In this document: positions 1 through 12,589 of the stretch, piece after piece
How positions within the stretch are numbered: position 1 is the stretch's first letter
Layout of the letters: the number at the start of each line of letters is the position of its first letter
Source of the DNA: Tolypeutes matacus
Lineage: Eukaryota; Chordata; Mammalia; Cingulata; Chlamyphoridae
NCBI GenBank assembly: GCA_026826555.1
Contig: JAKSZT010018048.1
Coordinates: forward strand, 237,617-301,616
Direction of reading: 5' to 3'
Length of the DNA: 64,000 nucleotides
Notes under the pieces: generated by a model
Seen by the model: only the letters and a program-made list of their open reading frames with translations
The model's database searches: none
What the model was told of the DNA's origin: nothing
Translations under genes and position numbers: made by a program

Positions 1-60
1 CTCTTTGACCCACTGTTTGTCTAAGAGTGTGTTGTTTAACTTCCATACCCTTGTTTGGCA
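1..60 (-). mobile_element. L1 ORF2 fragment, antisense
   Basis: The first bases are the reverse complement of an L1 ORF2 stretch just after the endonuclease domain; they match the part of the large L1 near 44,715-44,755. The fragment runs off the left edge of the window and stops near position 60, where sequence of L1 3' UTR type begins. Confidence 0.6.
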
Positions 61-294
61 TTATTTCTTTTATCACTCCAAGATCTCTTCTTTTGTATGT
101 ACAATGACATTTTCTTCTGTTTCCCCCCAGTGTCTTATTTTTTTTTTCATTTTGTCTTCAAAGTGGTTTTAGGTTACAAAAAAGTCACATACAAAATATA
201 GGGGATTCCCATACACCCAACATCCTCTTCCTTTCCCCCTTCCTCCTATTAATAACATTTTACATGTGGATGGTACCTTTGTCACATACCAATC
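61..294 (-). mobile_element. L1 3' UTR fragment, antisense
   Basis: This is the reverse complement of the middle of the long L1 3' UTR. The marker string gttttaggttacaaaaaagt and the following block are also found near 34,320 and 57,580. It abuts a sense L1 at 294/295, giving a head-to-head junction. It is probably a separate truncated insertion. Confidence 0.6.
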
Positions 295-524
295 TTATTC
301 AAGCTCTTCCAACAAATTGAACAACAATAAACACTATCAAACTCATTCCATGAAGCCAATATTACCTAATACCAAATCCAGATAAAGATATTACAAAGAA
401 AGAAAATTACAGTCCCATTTCCCAAATGAATATGGATGCAAAAGTCCTCAATAAAATACTTGCTAATTGAATCCAACAACACATTGAAGGAATTATTCAT
501 CATGATCAAGTGGGTTTTATATTA

Positions 525-588
525 GGTATGCAAGGGGGGTTCAACACAAGAAAGTAGGTATGCAAGGGGGGTTCAACACAAGAAAGTC
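525..588 (+). repeat. 32-bp tandem duplication inside L1 ORF2
   Basis: Two head-to-tail copies of a 32-bp unit lie at 525-556 and 557-588; each begins ggtatgcaaggggggttcaa. The unit is not a multiple of three, so it shifts the reading frame of the reverse transcriptase remnant. The copies are identical within the unit, so the duplication is probably later than the insertion. Confidence 0.9.
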
Positions 589-2046
589 AATCAGTGTAAT
601 ACACCACATAATAAATCAAAGAAGAAATATCACATGATTTTATCAATTGTCATACAGAAAGCATTTGACAAAATACAGCATCCTTTCTTGTTAAAAATAC
701 TAAAAAAGATAGGAAGCGAAGGAAACTTTCTCAACATGATAAAGGACATATCTGAGAAACCCACAGCTAACATTGTCCTCAAAGTTGAAAGACTGAAAGC
801 TTTCCTGTTGATATAAGTAACAAGGCAAGGATGCCCACTGTCACTTCTTTTGTTCAATATACTGATAAAGGTTCTAGCTAGAGTAATCAGAAAATAAAAA
901 GACATAAAAGGCAATCAAATCAGAAAAGAAGTAAAACTTGTTTTTCACAGATGATAATATCCTTTATTTAGAAAGTCCTGAAAATTCAATAACAATGCAA
1001 CTAGAGGTAATAAACAATTTCAGTAGAGTGTCAGTATATACATCAATATGCAAAAATAAGTGGTGTGTCTACACAGTAGTAATACACAATCTGACGTGGC
1101 AGTCAGGAAAAAAATTTCATTTACAATAGTGATTAAAATAAACAAACTTTAGGAATAAACTTAATCAAAGATGCAATGCACTTGTATTCAGAAAATGACA
1201 ATGCATTTCTAAAAGAATCTAAAAAACCTAAATATTAGGAAGAACATTCCATGCTTAGGGATTGGAAGACTAAATATCATTAAGATGTCAATTCTACCTA
1301 AATTGATATACAGATTAAATGCAATCCTGATAAATATTCCACCAGCAGTTTTTAAACAAATGGAAACCACAATTATGAAATTTACTTAGAAAGGTATATG
1401 GTTCTAAACAGCAAGAAACATCTTAAAAGGAAAAGTGAAGTTGGAGGATTCTCACTTCCAGACTTTAAATCATGTTTTCTAGCTACATTGGTAAAAACAG
1501 CATGGTACTGGCATAAAGATAGGAACATAGACCAAAAGAACCAAGTTGATGGTTAAGTAATTGACCATCAAATCAATGGCCAAGTGATTTTTGACAAGCC
1601 GGTCAAACACACAGAGCTCAAACAAAAGATTCTATTCAACATTTCGTGCTGCCAGAACTGGATATACATAGCCAAAAGAAAGAAAGAGGAGCCCTATCTC
1701 ACACCTTCTACAAAAAATTAACTCAAAATGGATCCAAGACCTAAATGTAAGTGAAAAAACCATAAAGGTCCTAAAGAAAATGTAGGAGAATATCTTAAGA
1801 TCTGCTGGTAGGTGGTGGATCCTTAAACCTTAGACCAAAATCATGAGCTACAAAGAAAACATGTATAAATGGGACCTCCTCAAACTTAAATGCTTCTGTG
1901 ATTCAGAGAAATTCATAATGAAGGTGAGAAGGCAGCTCACTCAATGGGAGACATTATTTGGAAACCATATATCTGATAAGTGTTTATATATATATAAATA
2001 TATATTTATATTCACTCAATATAAAGAGATCATACAACTTATCAAT

Positions 2047-2058
2047 AAAAGACCAAGT
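2047..2058 (+). repeat. Target-site duplication, left copy (aaaagaccaagt)
   Basis: The 12-bp string aaaagaccaagt occurs here and again at 3,464-3,475, just outside both ends of the nested L1 piece. The host ORF2 sequence continues directly after the right copy. Confidence 0.85.
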
Positions 2059-3463
2059 GCAATCTCTAAATGAGGGCCCACTGGCAAAGCACCAAAGTCT
2101 GGAGATATGCACTATGAATGTAGGACCTGGGTGTCTCCAAAGCCCTCAGAATCCCAACTGTTTGGGGGTAGTGTCTACTTTGGCTGTCAATGAGATCCTG
2201 CTGAGACATGCATAAGCGTTACCTCTCCGATGACTTCCCTATTCACTTTGAATTCTCTTAGTCATATGAACTCATTTGTCTTTACTTTTCCCCCCTTTTA
2301 TTTAAGGCCTTTTCCAGTTTTTTTTCCAGCCAGTGCTTGGTAGTAATCCCTTGGTGCCAGGGAGACTCATCCCTGGGAATCATGCCCCTCACTGGAGGGA
2401 GGGTAATGCATCTATATGCTGAGATTGGCTAAGCAAGAGGCCACATTTTAGCAACAAGGAAGCTCTCAGGAGGTAACTCTTAGGCACTCTACAACTCTAC
2501 AACACTAGGCCAAGTTGCAAAATCAAAACCAAGAGGCTCATAAACATAATTGTCAATATCAAGGGCCCATCAGTATACCATCCTTCTTCACTAGTCATTG
2601 CCCCTTAACTTGGGGGATTATTGCTGTTCCATACATTGTGCTCCCAAGTGAGACAGAGTTGAACTCAGATGTGACTTCTCTACAAATGCCTCTTCTGTCC
2701 CTTTTATTTGAACCTATAGCTGGTGCTGGAGTTGGTAGATATATGTCTAAGAAATTGAATCTCTGAGAAGTCCATGTGCCAGCTGGGACCTGAGCCTCAG
2801 CAGAGTTGCAGCCCCTACTCTCCAGTTTATTGGACTCACCCAGGACAACTAACAAGTTTGTGAGGATGGACAACCACACCAAGGAACCAAGAGAGTCTAC
2901 AACTGCAAGCAAGAGAGTCCCATCCATTAACCACATGGGATCAGAGTCCCCACTCAATTAGAGGTAGAGTGAACATCACTATCCCTGAATCCTCAGGATT
3001 GGAGAATAAAATATGGACTAGAGTAAACTTATTCTATAAGTATCCAAATATAGACATTGTGATTCTAGCAATGGAAGAAGTTATATCATGGATGTGGAGA
3101 CAGTGGCCATTGGAGGTGCTAAAGTCAAGGAGAGGGAAAAAGAGGTGAAATATGGGGGTAATTTCATTCACCTGGATGACATTGCAGTGACATATACAGG
3201 TCATTATATATCCCATCAAAACCTATAGAATTGAATGGGAGAGAGTGTAAACTATAATATAAACTATAGTCCATGCTTAGTGGAAATGCTCCAAAATGTG
3301 TTCAACAATTGCAATGAATGTACCACCCAAATGAAAGAAGTTGTTAATGTGGGGAAACGTGGGAGGTCTGGGGAGTGGGGCATATAAGAATCCCTTATAT
3401 TTTTTATGTAACATTTTATGTAATTTAAGTATATTTTAAAAATAAATGAAAATATATATTTAA
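2059..3463 (+). mobile_element. Nested 5'-truncated L1 3' UTR insertion
   Basis: About 1.4 kb of noncoding sequence inserted into L1 copy C. It matches the distal half of the long 3' UTR of the L1 at 47,771-50,632 and ends in an A/T-rich tail. It is flanked by aaaagaccaagt duplications, as expected for target-primed reverse transcription. Its antisense strand carries a 120-codon open frame (2,595-2,957) that resembles frames in other copies (see findings). Confidence 0.85.
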
Positions 3464-3475
3464 AAAAGACCAAGT
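3464..3475 (+). repeat. Target-site duplication, right copy
   Basis: Second copy of aaaagaccaagt, following the A-rich end of the nested element. L1 ORF2 sequence resumes right after it. Confidence 0.85.
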
Positions 3476-5010
3476 AATCCAATTGGGCATAATATTTAAA
3501 TAGATATTACTCCAAAAAAGGAAATACAAATGGCCAAAATGCACATGAAAAAATGTTCCATATCACTAGCTGTTAAGTAAATGTAAATCAATATAGCAAT
3601 GGGATATCATATCACACCACATAGAATGGACATTAATAAAAAATCAGAATTCAATAAGTGCTGGAGAGAATGTGGAGAAATAGGAACACTCCTTCACTGT
3701 TGGTGGGATTGTAAAATGGTGCAGCCTCTGTGGAAGGCAGTTTGGCAGTTCCTCAAGATGCTAAATATAGAACTGCCATATGATCCAGAAATTACTCTAC
3801 TAGGAATATATCCAGAAAACTGAAAAACAGTGACACTAATAGGCATCTTCACAGCTATGATCATAGTGGCATTAATCACAATTGTCAAAGGATGAAAACA
3901 ACACAAGTATCCATCAAACAATGAATGGATAAACAAAATGTGTTATATACATAAGATGGAATACTATGCTGCAGTAAAAAGAAATGAAATTGGGACACAT
4001 ATAACAACATGGATGGATCTTGAAGACATTATGCTAAGTGAGGTAAGCCAGACACAAAAGGACAAAAATTGCATGGTCTCATTATATATGAAGAATTAAT
4101 GCATGGAGTTCAAACCTACAGTATAAATTATTAGGAGATAAGAGGAGAGTTGAGAAGAACTACTGATCCTTAATGTATGTAGAAGTTTTAATTAACTGTA
4201 CTGTAAAGTGTGGAAATGAATGGAGTTGATGGTAACACATTACAATGAGTAACAGCTGGAGTAGAAAAGAAATTGTGGCTGGAAAGAGTAGTCTAGGGAT
4301 TTAAATATCAATTGAAAGAAAGTTAAAGAATAATCTAGGGCTAGAATAACACAGTGAACCCATTGGTGGATGAGAATGTGGTTCATGGTACAGACAAAAT
4401 TGTGCTGTTCTGTGAGCTAGAGCAGATGTATGTCACTATTGCAGGGTGGTGGAAATGTGAAGAAGCATGGGGAAAATAAAATTCATGTGAAATATGGACT
4501 GTGGTTAACAGCAATATTATTATATTCATTCATTTATGACAAAGATATGCTGTGGTGATAATGGGGGAGTATGAAAAAAGTGTGCCAAATATATGCTATG
4601 GTTGGTGGTAGTCTAATGATATTATCTCATAATCTGTAACAAATGTTCCACCATGGTTTGCTGTGTTGATGAAGGGGTGCTGTTTGGGAATTCTACACAT
4701 GTGCATGATTGTTTTGTAAGTTCACAACTTCTGTAATGAAAATATATTAAAAAATAATAGTGTGGGTAGGGAAAAATACACAAGATGTTAGATACGGACT
4801 ATAGTTAGTACTAATATTTTGACAATATTCTTTCATACATTGTAACAAATGTCTCTAAACAGTGCAAGGTGTTGGTGGTGGGTTGATGTATAGGACCCCT
4901 GCATGGTGTTATGCTTGTTTGTTTTGTAAGTTCACAACTTTTACTCTACACTTATTGTTTATGTATATTCATGTATGAATGATATACTTCAATAAATTTT
5001 TTTTAAAAAA

Positions 5011-7057
5011 TGCTGTTCATGAACAGAGTTTATTTGAGTTCTGTTCCCTAAACGTTTAATAGCAATTATTTCTTTGAAATTACCTATGGGCACTGGCTAT
5101 TACTGGTGCCAAAGCCTGTGCTCCCAAGGATTTTCTCTGATGCCATTGGAGACCACTTTTTGGAAATAACATTTAACCTGAAAGCTATTGTTACAAAAGA
5201 AAGCTTCCAGACAGGATGTTATTTGTTGGTACTAAACATGCCCACTCATTCTTGCCCCCAGGGAAAGCAGCAGTGGAACTTTAACAGAAACCTTGATGAG
5301 TCTATCCAGTGTAAGTAGAAAACAAAATTAAATTTTGAGACTTTGATGATATTATTTTTCTCTCTTCCTTCCCTTCCCTCCAAGAATCACTGCATTTATT
5401 TTCTCCATTGCTTAGCTGATTTTTTGAAACTGTCAAAAAGACCATTATTAAAAGTTTATATAAATATAGAAGATACTTGTACAATGAGACAACCTCTTCA
5501 TTTTTATTCAAAGTAATAATAAACTCAATTCAAGCCATTTTAGCAGAATTGATAGCTGTATATGGAAGCAAAGACTAAGCTGATTGCAGCACCAGATGAA
5601 GCAGGGACAGAAGCAGCTCTATACACTGATCAGAGCTTCAATATGCAGGATGCTAATTTAAATTTATACTTAGAAGTAATTCTGATGGGATGTGTTTACC
5701 TAAAAATAATATAAACAATGATTTATGTATATTATTGTGAATCAATTAATAATTTCAATAATTATCTTCATATTATTTTCTCTTTACCCTGCACTCTACT
5801 ATATTCAGTCATTTTATACTTAATGAATAAGTGAATCCTTGTCATATAAATAAAGTGTGCACTTGACCCCTTATCTTTCAGGTGCAATTCCAGGGGTTTC
5901 TCAAAACACATCATGAAAACCATTAGACATAAGTTCATAATTTAGTTTCACAGCTTGCAGAAAATGTCTCCATATAATTCACCCAAAAATATCTCTAAAG
6001 CTAGATATTATAAATTAATGATTACAAGGATGTCTCAATCAATCAATAAAAAATGGAATATATTAATTTCCAAAATATGCCCTCTAATTCTTCAAGTCTT
6101 TGCAGAAAAGGCAAAAAATCATTTGCTTTTACAATTTGAAGTATACTAATCTAGTTATCTCAGGAGAAATTTACTTTCTGTGTTAGCCTTCTGCAACCTG
6201 TGTACTATTTAAAAATAGTCTCAGTTTTACAATCTCTCTTTACCTGTGCATGAAATTTTACACTGTCATCCTTCTTATAACAGAAAATTGCATTAGCAAA
6301 TTCATAGTGCTGGCATTCCTTTACTTCTTTGTTTGGTTTATGAAAAATAACAGTAATATGAATTGGAGATGGAAGAAATGTAGTGCTTAACCCCACCTTT
6401 GAAAATATTTAGTATTTATTGATTTATTTTTCATTAGCATTGTTACCATTATAAGAATCACTATTTTACAGATATTAAATTCATAAAGTAGGTGGTTTTG
6501 CAAATTTTATAGAAAATGGAGACTCAAAATATATGTGAGGCTTTCCATAGATACATAACAAATAAATGGCAGTCAAGCTATAGACATATAATCAATCTCC
6601 TGTAGTCTCAAAGATTTAACTCTGCTCTGCTTTAACATAAATTAAAGCTAGAAACCTACAATTGATTGGCCATTGTGAAATAAAATGTGTTCACTCTGTG
6701 TTCCAACTGTGAAATCCTGTTGCATTTTGGTAATTCACCCTAAAATATCTTTATGTTTTTGTACTATGATAGAAGTAGTCTGATGTGGAATTTAGTGAGG
6801 AAAAAATTAAGCAATTATTTTCAACATCTCATCTTCTACGTGAAGCTGGCTTAAATGGATTACAGCTTCCTATAAATATTGAAGTTAGCAATTTTAATCA
6901 GGGTCATACAATGCTATCAGTACATTTTCAGTAAATTTCTTGGTATGAAACAACAACAATTACTTTTTTTTTTCCTATCTGGTTGCCTCATCGTCTTTTT
7001 GCCATGCAGGGGCCTGTGCCTCTCCTTGCAGTGCAGGTTTCAGATGGCTTTTTTCCA
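5011..7057. other. Unassigned AT-rich sequence
   Basis: I recognise no gene or repeat family here. A 70-codon open frame at 5,106-5,318 has acceptor-like and donor-like bases around it, but no protein similarity that I recognise. Confidence 0.5.
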
Positions 7058-7157
7058 TTTTTTTTTTTTTTTTAATTACCAGGAGGTCTTGGGGATTGAA
7101 CCTGGGTCCTCCATATGGTAAATGGAAGCTCAATTACTTGAGCCACAGATGCTTCCC
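7058..7157 (-). mobile_element. tRNA-derived SINE, antisense
   Basis: A poly(T) run at 7,058-7,073 (the poly(A) tail on the minus strand) is followed by a tRNA-like head. Read on the minus strand, it has an A-box-like region around tggctcaagtaattgagc and a B-box-like ggttcaatcc. It is the same family as the copies at 22.4 kb and 43.5 kb, but only about 100 bp long. Confidence 0.8.
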
Positions 7158-8289
7158 AATAACTATTTCTGAAGCAGTTTTATGAAGGATCTGGAAATAA
7201 AGAAGAACAAAGAGAGAGAAAGTTATTACTCTTGAGATCAGAAGGTCAGTCTTAAAGTGACAGGCATCCTGCCTTCTTACAGTTAGCAGAGCTTCTCTAT
7301 AAATAGTTACAGTTCTGAGGAGAAAAAGGAAACACAGAGCAGGAATATGGAGAGCATTAACACTAAGAATTAACAAGTGCTAGATAAGCAAGTCTGAAAA
7401 GTATATTCTGCAGTTCCAGGACAACAAGGAAAGTAGACAGCTGAAGGAACTTGAGAGGAAAACATTCTGCACTTGAGGGTTAAGTAAGGGTTTCACTAAA
7501 TGATTATGAAAGGGAACTTTATGAAGAAATAGGTGTGATACAAAATCCATTAGCAACTCACACACATCAAGCAATGGCTTTATATCTCACCTTATTCAAG
7601 TTTTTGAAATATGTTCAGATTTTATGGGAAAACAACAGTATTTGACACAAAACAGGAGAATAAATACATTAAATTTAGTGAAGTTGATATTAATATATAA
7701 ATACTTTTCCCCACTGGTAGTGTCTACTTATCAAGAGTTATAAGTGATTCTTTTTGAACAGAGAAAACTAAGCACTTATGTAAATTCAAGGAGTACATGG
7801 AGAAGCATGAGAAATGTATGAGGACATTTTTGGGGAACATTTAGTGATTATGGAATGGATTATAAATGATTACAAACATTTCAGATGTTCTGAATAAATA
7901 GTACCCTCCCATCTCTACTAAGATTCTGCAGTCATCAAATAATCATAAATATTAAATTCATGGAATAGTTCTGAGAGAGGGATGCATAGAAATTATTTAT
8001 ATTAAATCTTTTAATCTTCCAGGCAAACCTGTAGCTTCCAGTAGATCTGTTTTATAACAGGTAAGTGATAGAATACATGCAAACATAAGCATAAGTCCTT
8101 AAAGATTATATTTTACTGCTACTCCCTATCCTGGAGACCAAAAGCAGCAGAGGAAATATTATCTTATAACCTTCTAACCAAAACAAAATTAAGAGAATAA
8201 AAATATACTAATGTGATTCCATAAATATCCTTAAGCTAATTCCTTCTACATTTTGATCCTCCCTTAGATATTATTTGTCTGACTCTTCA
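7158..8289. other. Unassigned sequence
   Basis: AT-rich sequence leading up to the OR pseudogene. No feature recognised. Confidence 0.5.
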
Positions 8290-8670
8290 TGGCCAAGGGA
8301 AATGTTCCTAAGATGCCCAACTCCACCACAGTGACTGAATTCCTGCTCACAAGATTTTCTGATGTGTGGGAGCTCAGAATCTTACAAGCCATGGTATTCC
8401 TACTAAGGTATTTGGCAACACTGAAGGGAATCTTCTCATGTCATGGTAATCACATTTGATTTGAACCTTCACACCCTAATGTCTTTCTTCCTTAGGAATC
8501 TATGTTGGACATGTGCTACAATTCTGCTCCCTTTCCTTAATCCTATAATCTATAGTCTTAGAAACAAGCAAATAATGGAGGCTGTAAGGCAAATTATGCG
8601 GAGAATATTTATTCAGGAAAAAGATAGGATAATGATTGAAAGCCATTCTCATTTTGATGTCATGAGTTAA
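8290..8670 (+). pseudogene. Olfactory receptor pseudogene, OR14-like, transmembrane 2 to 7 deleted
   Basis: ORs are seven-transmembrane G-protein-coupled receptors made from a single coding exon. After atggccaagg at 8,290, the frame reads NSTTVTEFLLTRFSDVWELR, which is a typical OR14-type N-terminus, then transmembrane 1 (YLATLKG). After a frameshift comes DLNLHTLMSFFLRNL, which matches the start of transmembrane 2 (usual form LHTPMYFFL-NLS). The next residues are already the transmembrane 7 motif PFLNPIIYSLRNKQIMEAV and a C-terminal tail ending at a tga/taa region near 8,670. About 200 residues (the end of transmembrane 2 to the start of transmembrane 7, including MAYDRY) are missing, so no receptor can form. 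The subfamily assignment comes from the N-terminal wording and is likely but not certain. Confidence 0.85.
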
Positions 8671-9788
8671 AATATGATTGAAAATTCACTTTCTTTCACA
8701 TTTCCAACTTTGATGAACTAAATTGACAACTGAAAGCAGAATGCAGGGAAGAATCTGAGAAAGCTGTGATTAGTGAAAGAACAATGATAACATTACTGTT
8801 TTTTATTAATGTGGCAACAGAAATTGTAAAATATAATTATTATTCAAAGACAATATTAACATTTATAAAATGAAAAGCCACTGCTATATTGAGAAAGAGT
8901 AAGATTAAGATAACACGTTTGCAATCATTAAACTCTCTATTTCAAGGAAAAAAATAGTTTTTCTTTTTCTATTACCATATATATCGCTTGTAATGTATCT
9001 TTTCAACATATTTACAAAATAAAACAATGCAATTATATTTTTAAGTAGACTTTCTTATAGGTGCGTCATATATTATGGTCCATATCCCTATATTAAACTT
9101 TGAATTAAGCAAAGTAGCTACAGTGTGTGACAACATGATTTGTCTTATTGGATAATTTCCCAAACACATGCAATCTTGCAGGAAAAATCATTAACTCTGA
9201 CAGTTTCAATTTCTAGATATGTAAATTTTGCAAATGATTTTTAATAATTACAACCAGGAGTCTAACTTCTGTTAATTTTCTCATTATTATTATCAGAAGG
9301 TGCTGATGTAATAGTTAAATGGTTAAATATTTTACTTTGCAAATTATTATGCTTCCTGAAAACTTTTTCTTACATAGCATTTTCAGTCAAATAATACTCT
9401 GTTCCCTCATATACAACTATTCATTGATATGTTATGTTTGTTTGCTAGAAAAGTGTTGTGTAGCAAATGATGTGTAAATAATAATGCTATTTTACTAAAA
9501 TGACAACAAAATAAATTTAAACAGAAATTCTTAAATTTCACTCTTTACACACCAATTGATAACCCATTGTGTACAATCCAATTTGGAGACCAAATTCTTA
9601 ATAAAAATATTCAACTTTAACATGACACACATGAAGTATAAATTCAAATAAATTTCACACAAATTTTATGGGTATAAAAGGAAAAAAATCAAAAAATAAA
9701 AAGCAAAATTAAGAGAACTAAAAGGAGAAATGTAGAAAACTACTACAATTAAACAGTTTAAGGTATAGATCCATGGAGGTTAATTTCA
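8671..9788. other. Unassigned AT-rich sequence
   Basis: Downstream flank of the OR pseudogene. No recognisable coding or repeat signal. Confidence 0.5.
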
Positions 9789-10095
9789 TGTGTTAGTTAG
9801 GCTGGATTATAGTGTCACTTGTTTGGTCAAGCAAGCAGTGGCTTGGATTTACATCAACAGGAAATTGCAGCTATGGCTGATTGCATCTACAATCAACTGA
9901 GGAGATTATCTTCAACAATGAGAGAAATCTGATCCAATCATTAGAAGGCCTTAAAAGGAGAAGTGATAATTTCAGCAATCAGTAGGGAGTATTTCCATCA
10001 GGACTTCAACTAGCTAGCTTCTCCTGGGGAATTCAGTGAAACTGTCATCTGATCTCCATACCTGTGGCCTGCTGTCTTACATTATCTGTGTCATT
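9789..10095 (+). mobile_element. Solo LTR, ERVL-like (same family as 61.4 kb)
   Basis: Starts with tgtgttagttaggctg and shares ordered blocks with the LTR at 61,422, for example tgtttggtcaagcaagca and ctgattgcatctacaatcaa. There is no internal region next to it. The right end is uncertain and I saw no 5-bp duplication. Confidence 0.6.
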
Positions 10096-10099
10096 GTTT

Positions 10100-10690
10100 T
10101 CCTTTGAAGTCTGATTTTTCTGATACTAATTTAATAATTTAACTATTTCAGCTTTCTTTCAATTAGTGTTACCATTATGTATCTTTATTTTCAACAATGA
10201 GTTTATATTTAAAATGCAATATTGAAGGCCACATAAATTTGGGTCTTGCTTTTCAATTCTTTCAGAGAATCTCTGCCTTTGATTATTGTTTATACTATTT
10301 ACATGAATTATAATTGTTCATGTTTAAGGTTAATTAAATCATACTGCTGTTTTTGACTTTTTTACCTATTTGTGCCCTGTTTACTTTTACTAATTTTTGG
10401 CTTTATTATGGATTAGTTAATCATATTTTTATCTTTTTCTATAACTTGTTAATTGTAATCATTTGTTTTCTGATACCGGTTTTTGTTTAGGGTCCTTGCA
10501 TGCAAGTGTAACCCATGTATATCTACCTTCAATTGATTTTATACCACTTCAGAATCAGTATAAGAATATTACAATAATATACTATCAGTTATCCACTCCT
10601 GGCATTTGGCCTATTTTGTTATATATTTGACTTATACATATGTTATGAAACTCACAATTCATTGCTACTAAAACCACAGGACTGGGGGAT
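10100..10690 (-). mobile_element. Ancient L1 fragment, antisense
   Basis: The block gggtcttgcttttcaattct, followed by an 'atctctgcctttgatt' region, matches the antisense of the L1 endonuclease area as it also appears near 28,790 in the antisense L1 there. The part ending near 10,680 (acatatgttatgaaactcac) resembles the old mammalian L1M 5' region on the antisense strand. It is very diverged. Confidence 0.45.
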
Positions 10691-11984
10691 GGGAAGTGAA
10701 CATGGCTTTGTAGGGCATATAAGAGTCTCCCAAACATTAAATGGAAATTCATGCCACTTTCTCTATTCTAGATCCTCTTAACTTCACAATATACTCAAAC
10801 AATGATAAGTGAAAAAAAATCCCATGATTTCATTTAAAATTTCAAAAACTTCAAAACTTCACCCCCAATATGTACAAAGAATTGGACAAGGGCTGGTTTG
10901 AAACAATAAAACTTCAGATATAATATTCTCCTCCTAAGGCAGAACATATGAAATCTTAGGGGCAAATCTTCTGCTTACATACTTATACAATATACTGAGT
11001 TCTTTAATATAACTAAATGAACTAGGAAATAACTTTGTAAAATCAAGAGATTAGGTAAATTTGTTAATGTAGAAATATCTGATTATGTTTAATATTTCAA
11101 TTTGAAATAGAATTTCTTCTCTTGATCTGATTTGAGAATGTTAACCTTGGATTAGATAGAAATGGAACAAAAAAAATCTTAATTATTCTCTTATTATTTT
11201 TCTCTGTTACGGTACTCCAATTTGTGAGCTCCACATTCTTAAATGCTTTGTACAGCTATTGTCCCATCCAAACAATCACCTAACAAAAAATAGAGAAAAA
11301 CCTCCACTTACAGAGGTTTAAATGACAATTACAGGAAACAATATATAACGATGCCATATAAAGGAGTGGTACGGATATGAATTGATCACTTCCATTGAAA
11401 TAAATAATCTACACTTCTTCTCTTACTGGATAATAACCACAACGTGGCAATGAGAATTGAAAATTCCCACACCAGCATATGTGTGTATTTCAATAAATTC
11501 CTCCAGGATTATAAGACTGCAGACCAGGAAATTAAAATGTTCCAATATTGTTGCTTCAGGAAATTAAATGTTCCAGTATATCCAGGGAAATATTTGTTCA
11601 TCTCAGCAAACAGCTTATTTATGAAGACAAGAGTTATCTTATCAGGACTTATCTCATGACACTTAAGAAATCACCTCAAGATATTTATTTCAATGTGTCC
11701 CCCATTCTTAATCTATTATGTAGTGAATGTGATGTTCTACCTTGATTCAAGTATTTAATAAAAATATTTGATCATCATTTTTTGCACAATGGTCTCTGCG
11801 CAAAAAATTAACCTATTTGCTTAAGGTTAAAAAATGATAGTAAATCAGTATTCCACAATTAATCATTTAATATGTTGTGATACAGTGTCATTTGTAGTGA
11901 AGTTACATTTTTTAAAAATAAACAAGACAGTGTGACAAACCATAGTTTTTCTTTCTGTACATGTGTGTGAAAGAGGAATAGCAA
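10691..11984. other. Unassigned sequence
   Basis: No recognised gene or repeat. Short open frames at 11.4-11.7 kb show no family features. Confidence 0.5.
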
Positions 11985-12265
11985 ACATCAATAAGCCATA
12001 CATAAAAGGACAAATAGTATATGAATCCACTTATACACAATAACAAGTATCATCCAACTGCATGGAGAAACCGGGGTGGGTAGGAGGGTGAATGGGGAGT
12101 TGATGCATAATTGGTGCAGGCTCTTTGGGGTAATCAAAAACCTGTAATGGAAGGTTTGGATCATAGCACAACATTGCAAATGTGATTAGTGCTACAGAAT
12201 TATATTCTTGGGATTGGTTGAAATGGAAAACTTTATACTGTATACATTTTACCACAATTAAAAAA
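11985..12265 (+). mobile_element. Ancient L1M-type 3' end, sense
   Basis: Ordered landmarks of old mammalian L1 3' UTRs: ataaaaggacaaatagtatatgaatccactta at the start, a ggggtgggtagg-rich stretch, 'agtgctacagaatta', and finally acattttaccacaattaaaa as the tail. It is distinct from the lineage-specific L1s in the rest of the window. Confidence 0.75.
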
Positions 12266-12289
12266 GAGAAAGAGCTAAGACAATGAAAC

Positions 12290-12480
12290 TTAAATAGATC
12301 CTGGATCAGATCTAATAATGGAGAACATAAAGTCCAAGTAACCCTATATGGACAATTGAAAAATTTGGAATGTAAACTGTGTGCATTCTAAAAATGTTAA
12401 GTTTCTTGAACTTGATAATTTTTCTTAATGTGGTTACATAAGTGAATATCCTTGTTTTTAGGAAATATACAAGGATGAGC
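12290..12480 (+). repeat. Possible ancient mammalian interspersed repeat
   Basis: The order gacaattgaaaaatttg, then gataatttttcttaatgtgg, then ttaggaaatatac resembles a widespread old mammalian repeat that I cannot name with certainty. Low confidence. Confidence 0.35.
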
Positions 12481-12589
12481 TGGTAGGCTATAATACCCTT
12501 CCCCTGCCCCCTGGCCAAAAGAAGCATATTTTAAACCTTAATCCATTCTTGTGAGTGTAAACCCATTGTATATAGGAACTTTTGAAAAT

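Larger units (their letters stand above)
295..5010 (+). mobile_element. L1 (copy C): ORF2 reverse transcriptase to 3' end, broken
   Basis: This 5'-truncated sense L1 starts within the reverse transcriptase of ORF2. Recognisable pieces are AFDKIQHPFLLKILKKIG (about 655-715), a degenerate catalytic box reading [15 protein letters not shown] (about 940-985), and the C-terminal zinc-finger-like segment GTLLHCWWDCKMVQPLWKAV (3,690-3,750). Stops and frameshifts run throughout, so no protein is made. The 3' UTR, about 4,085-5,010, is roughly 0.9 kb, much shorter than in the other L1 copies here, and ends in an A-rich tail after aataaa. The copy is split by a nested L1 insertion at 2,059-3,463. It belongs to an older subfamily than its insert. 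Confidence 0.85.

Noticed and set aside
5106..5335. Possible coding exon with flanking splice-like bases
   Set aside because: A cag and a gtaagt are near the frame, but no protein family is recognised and both signals occur often by chance.
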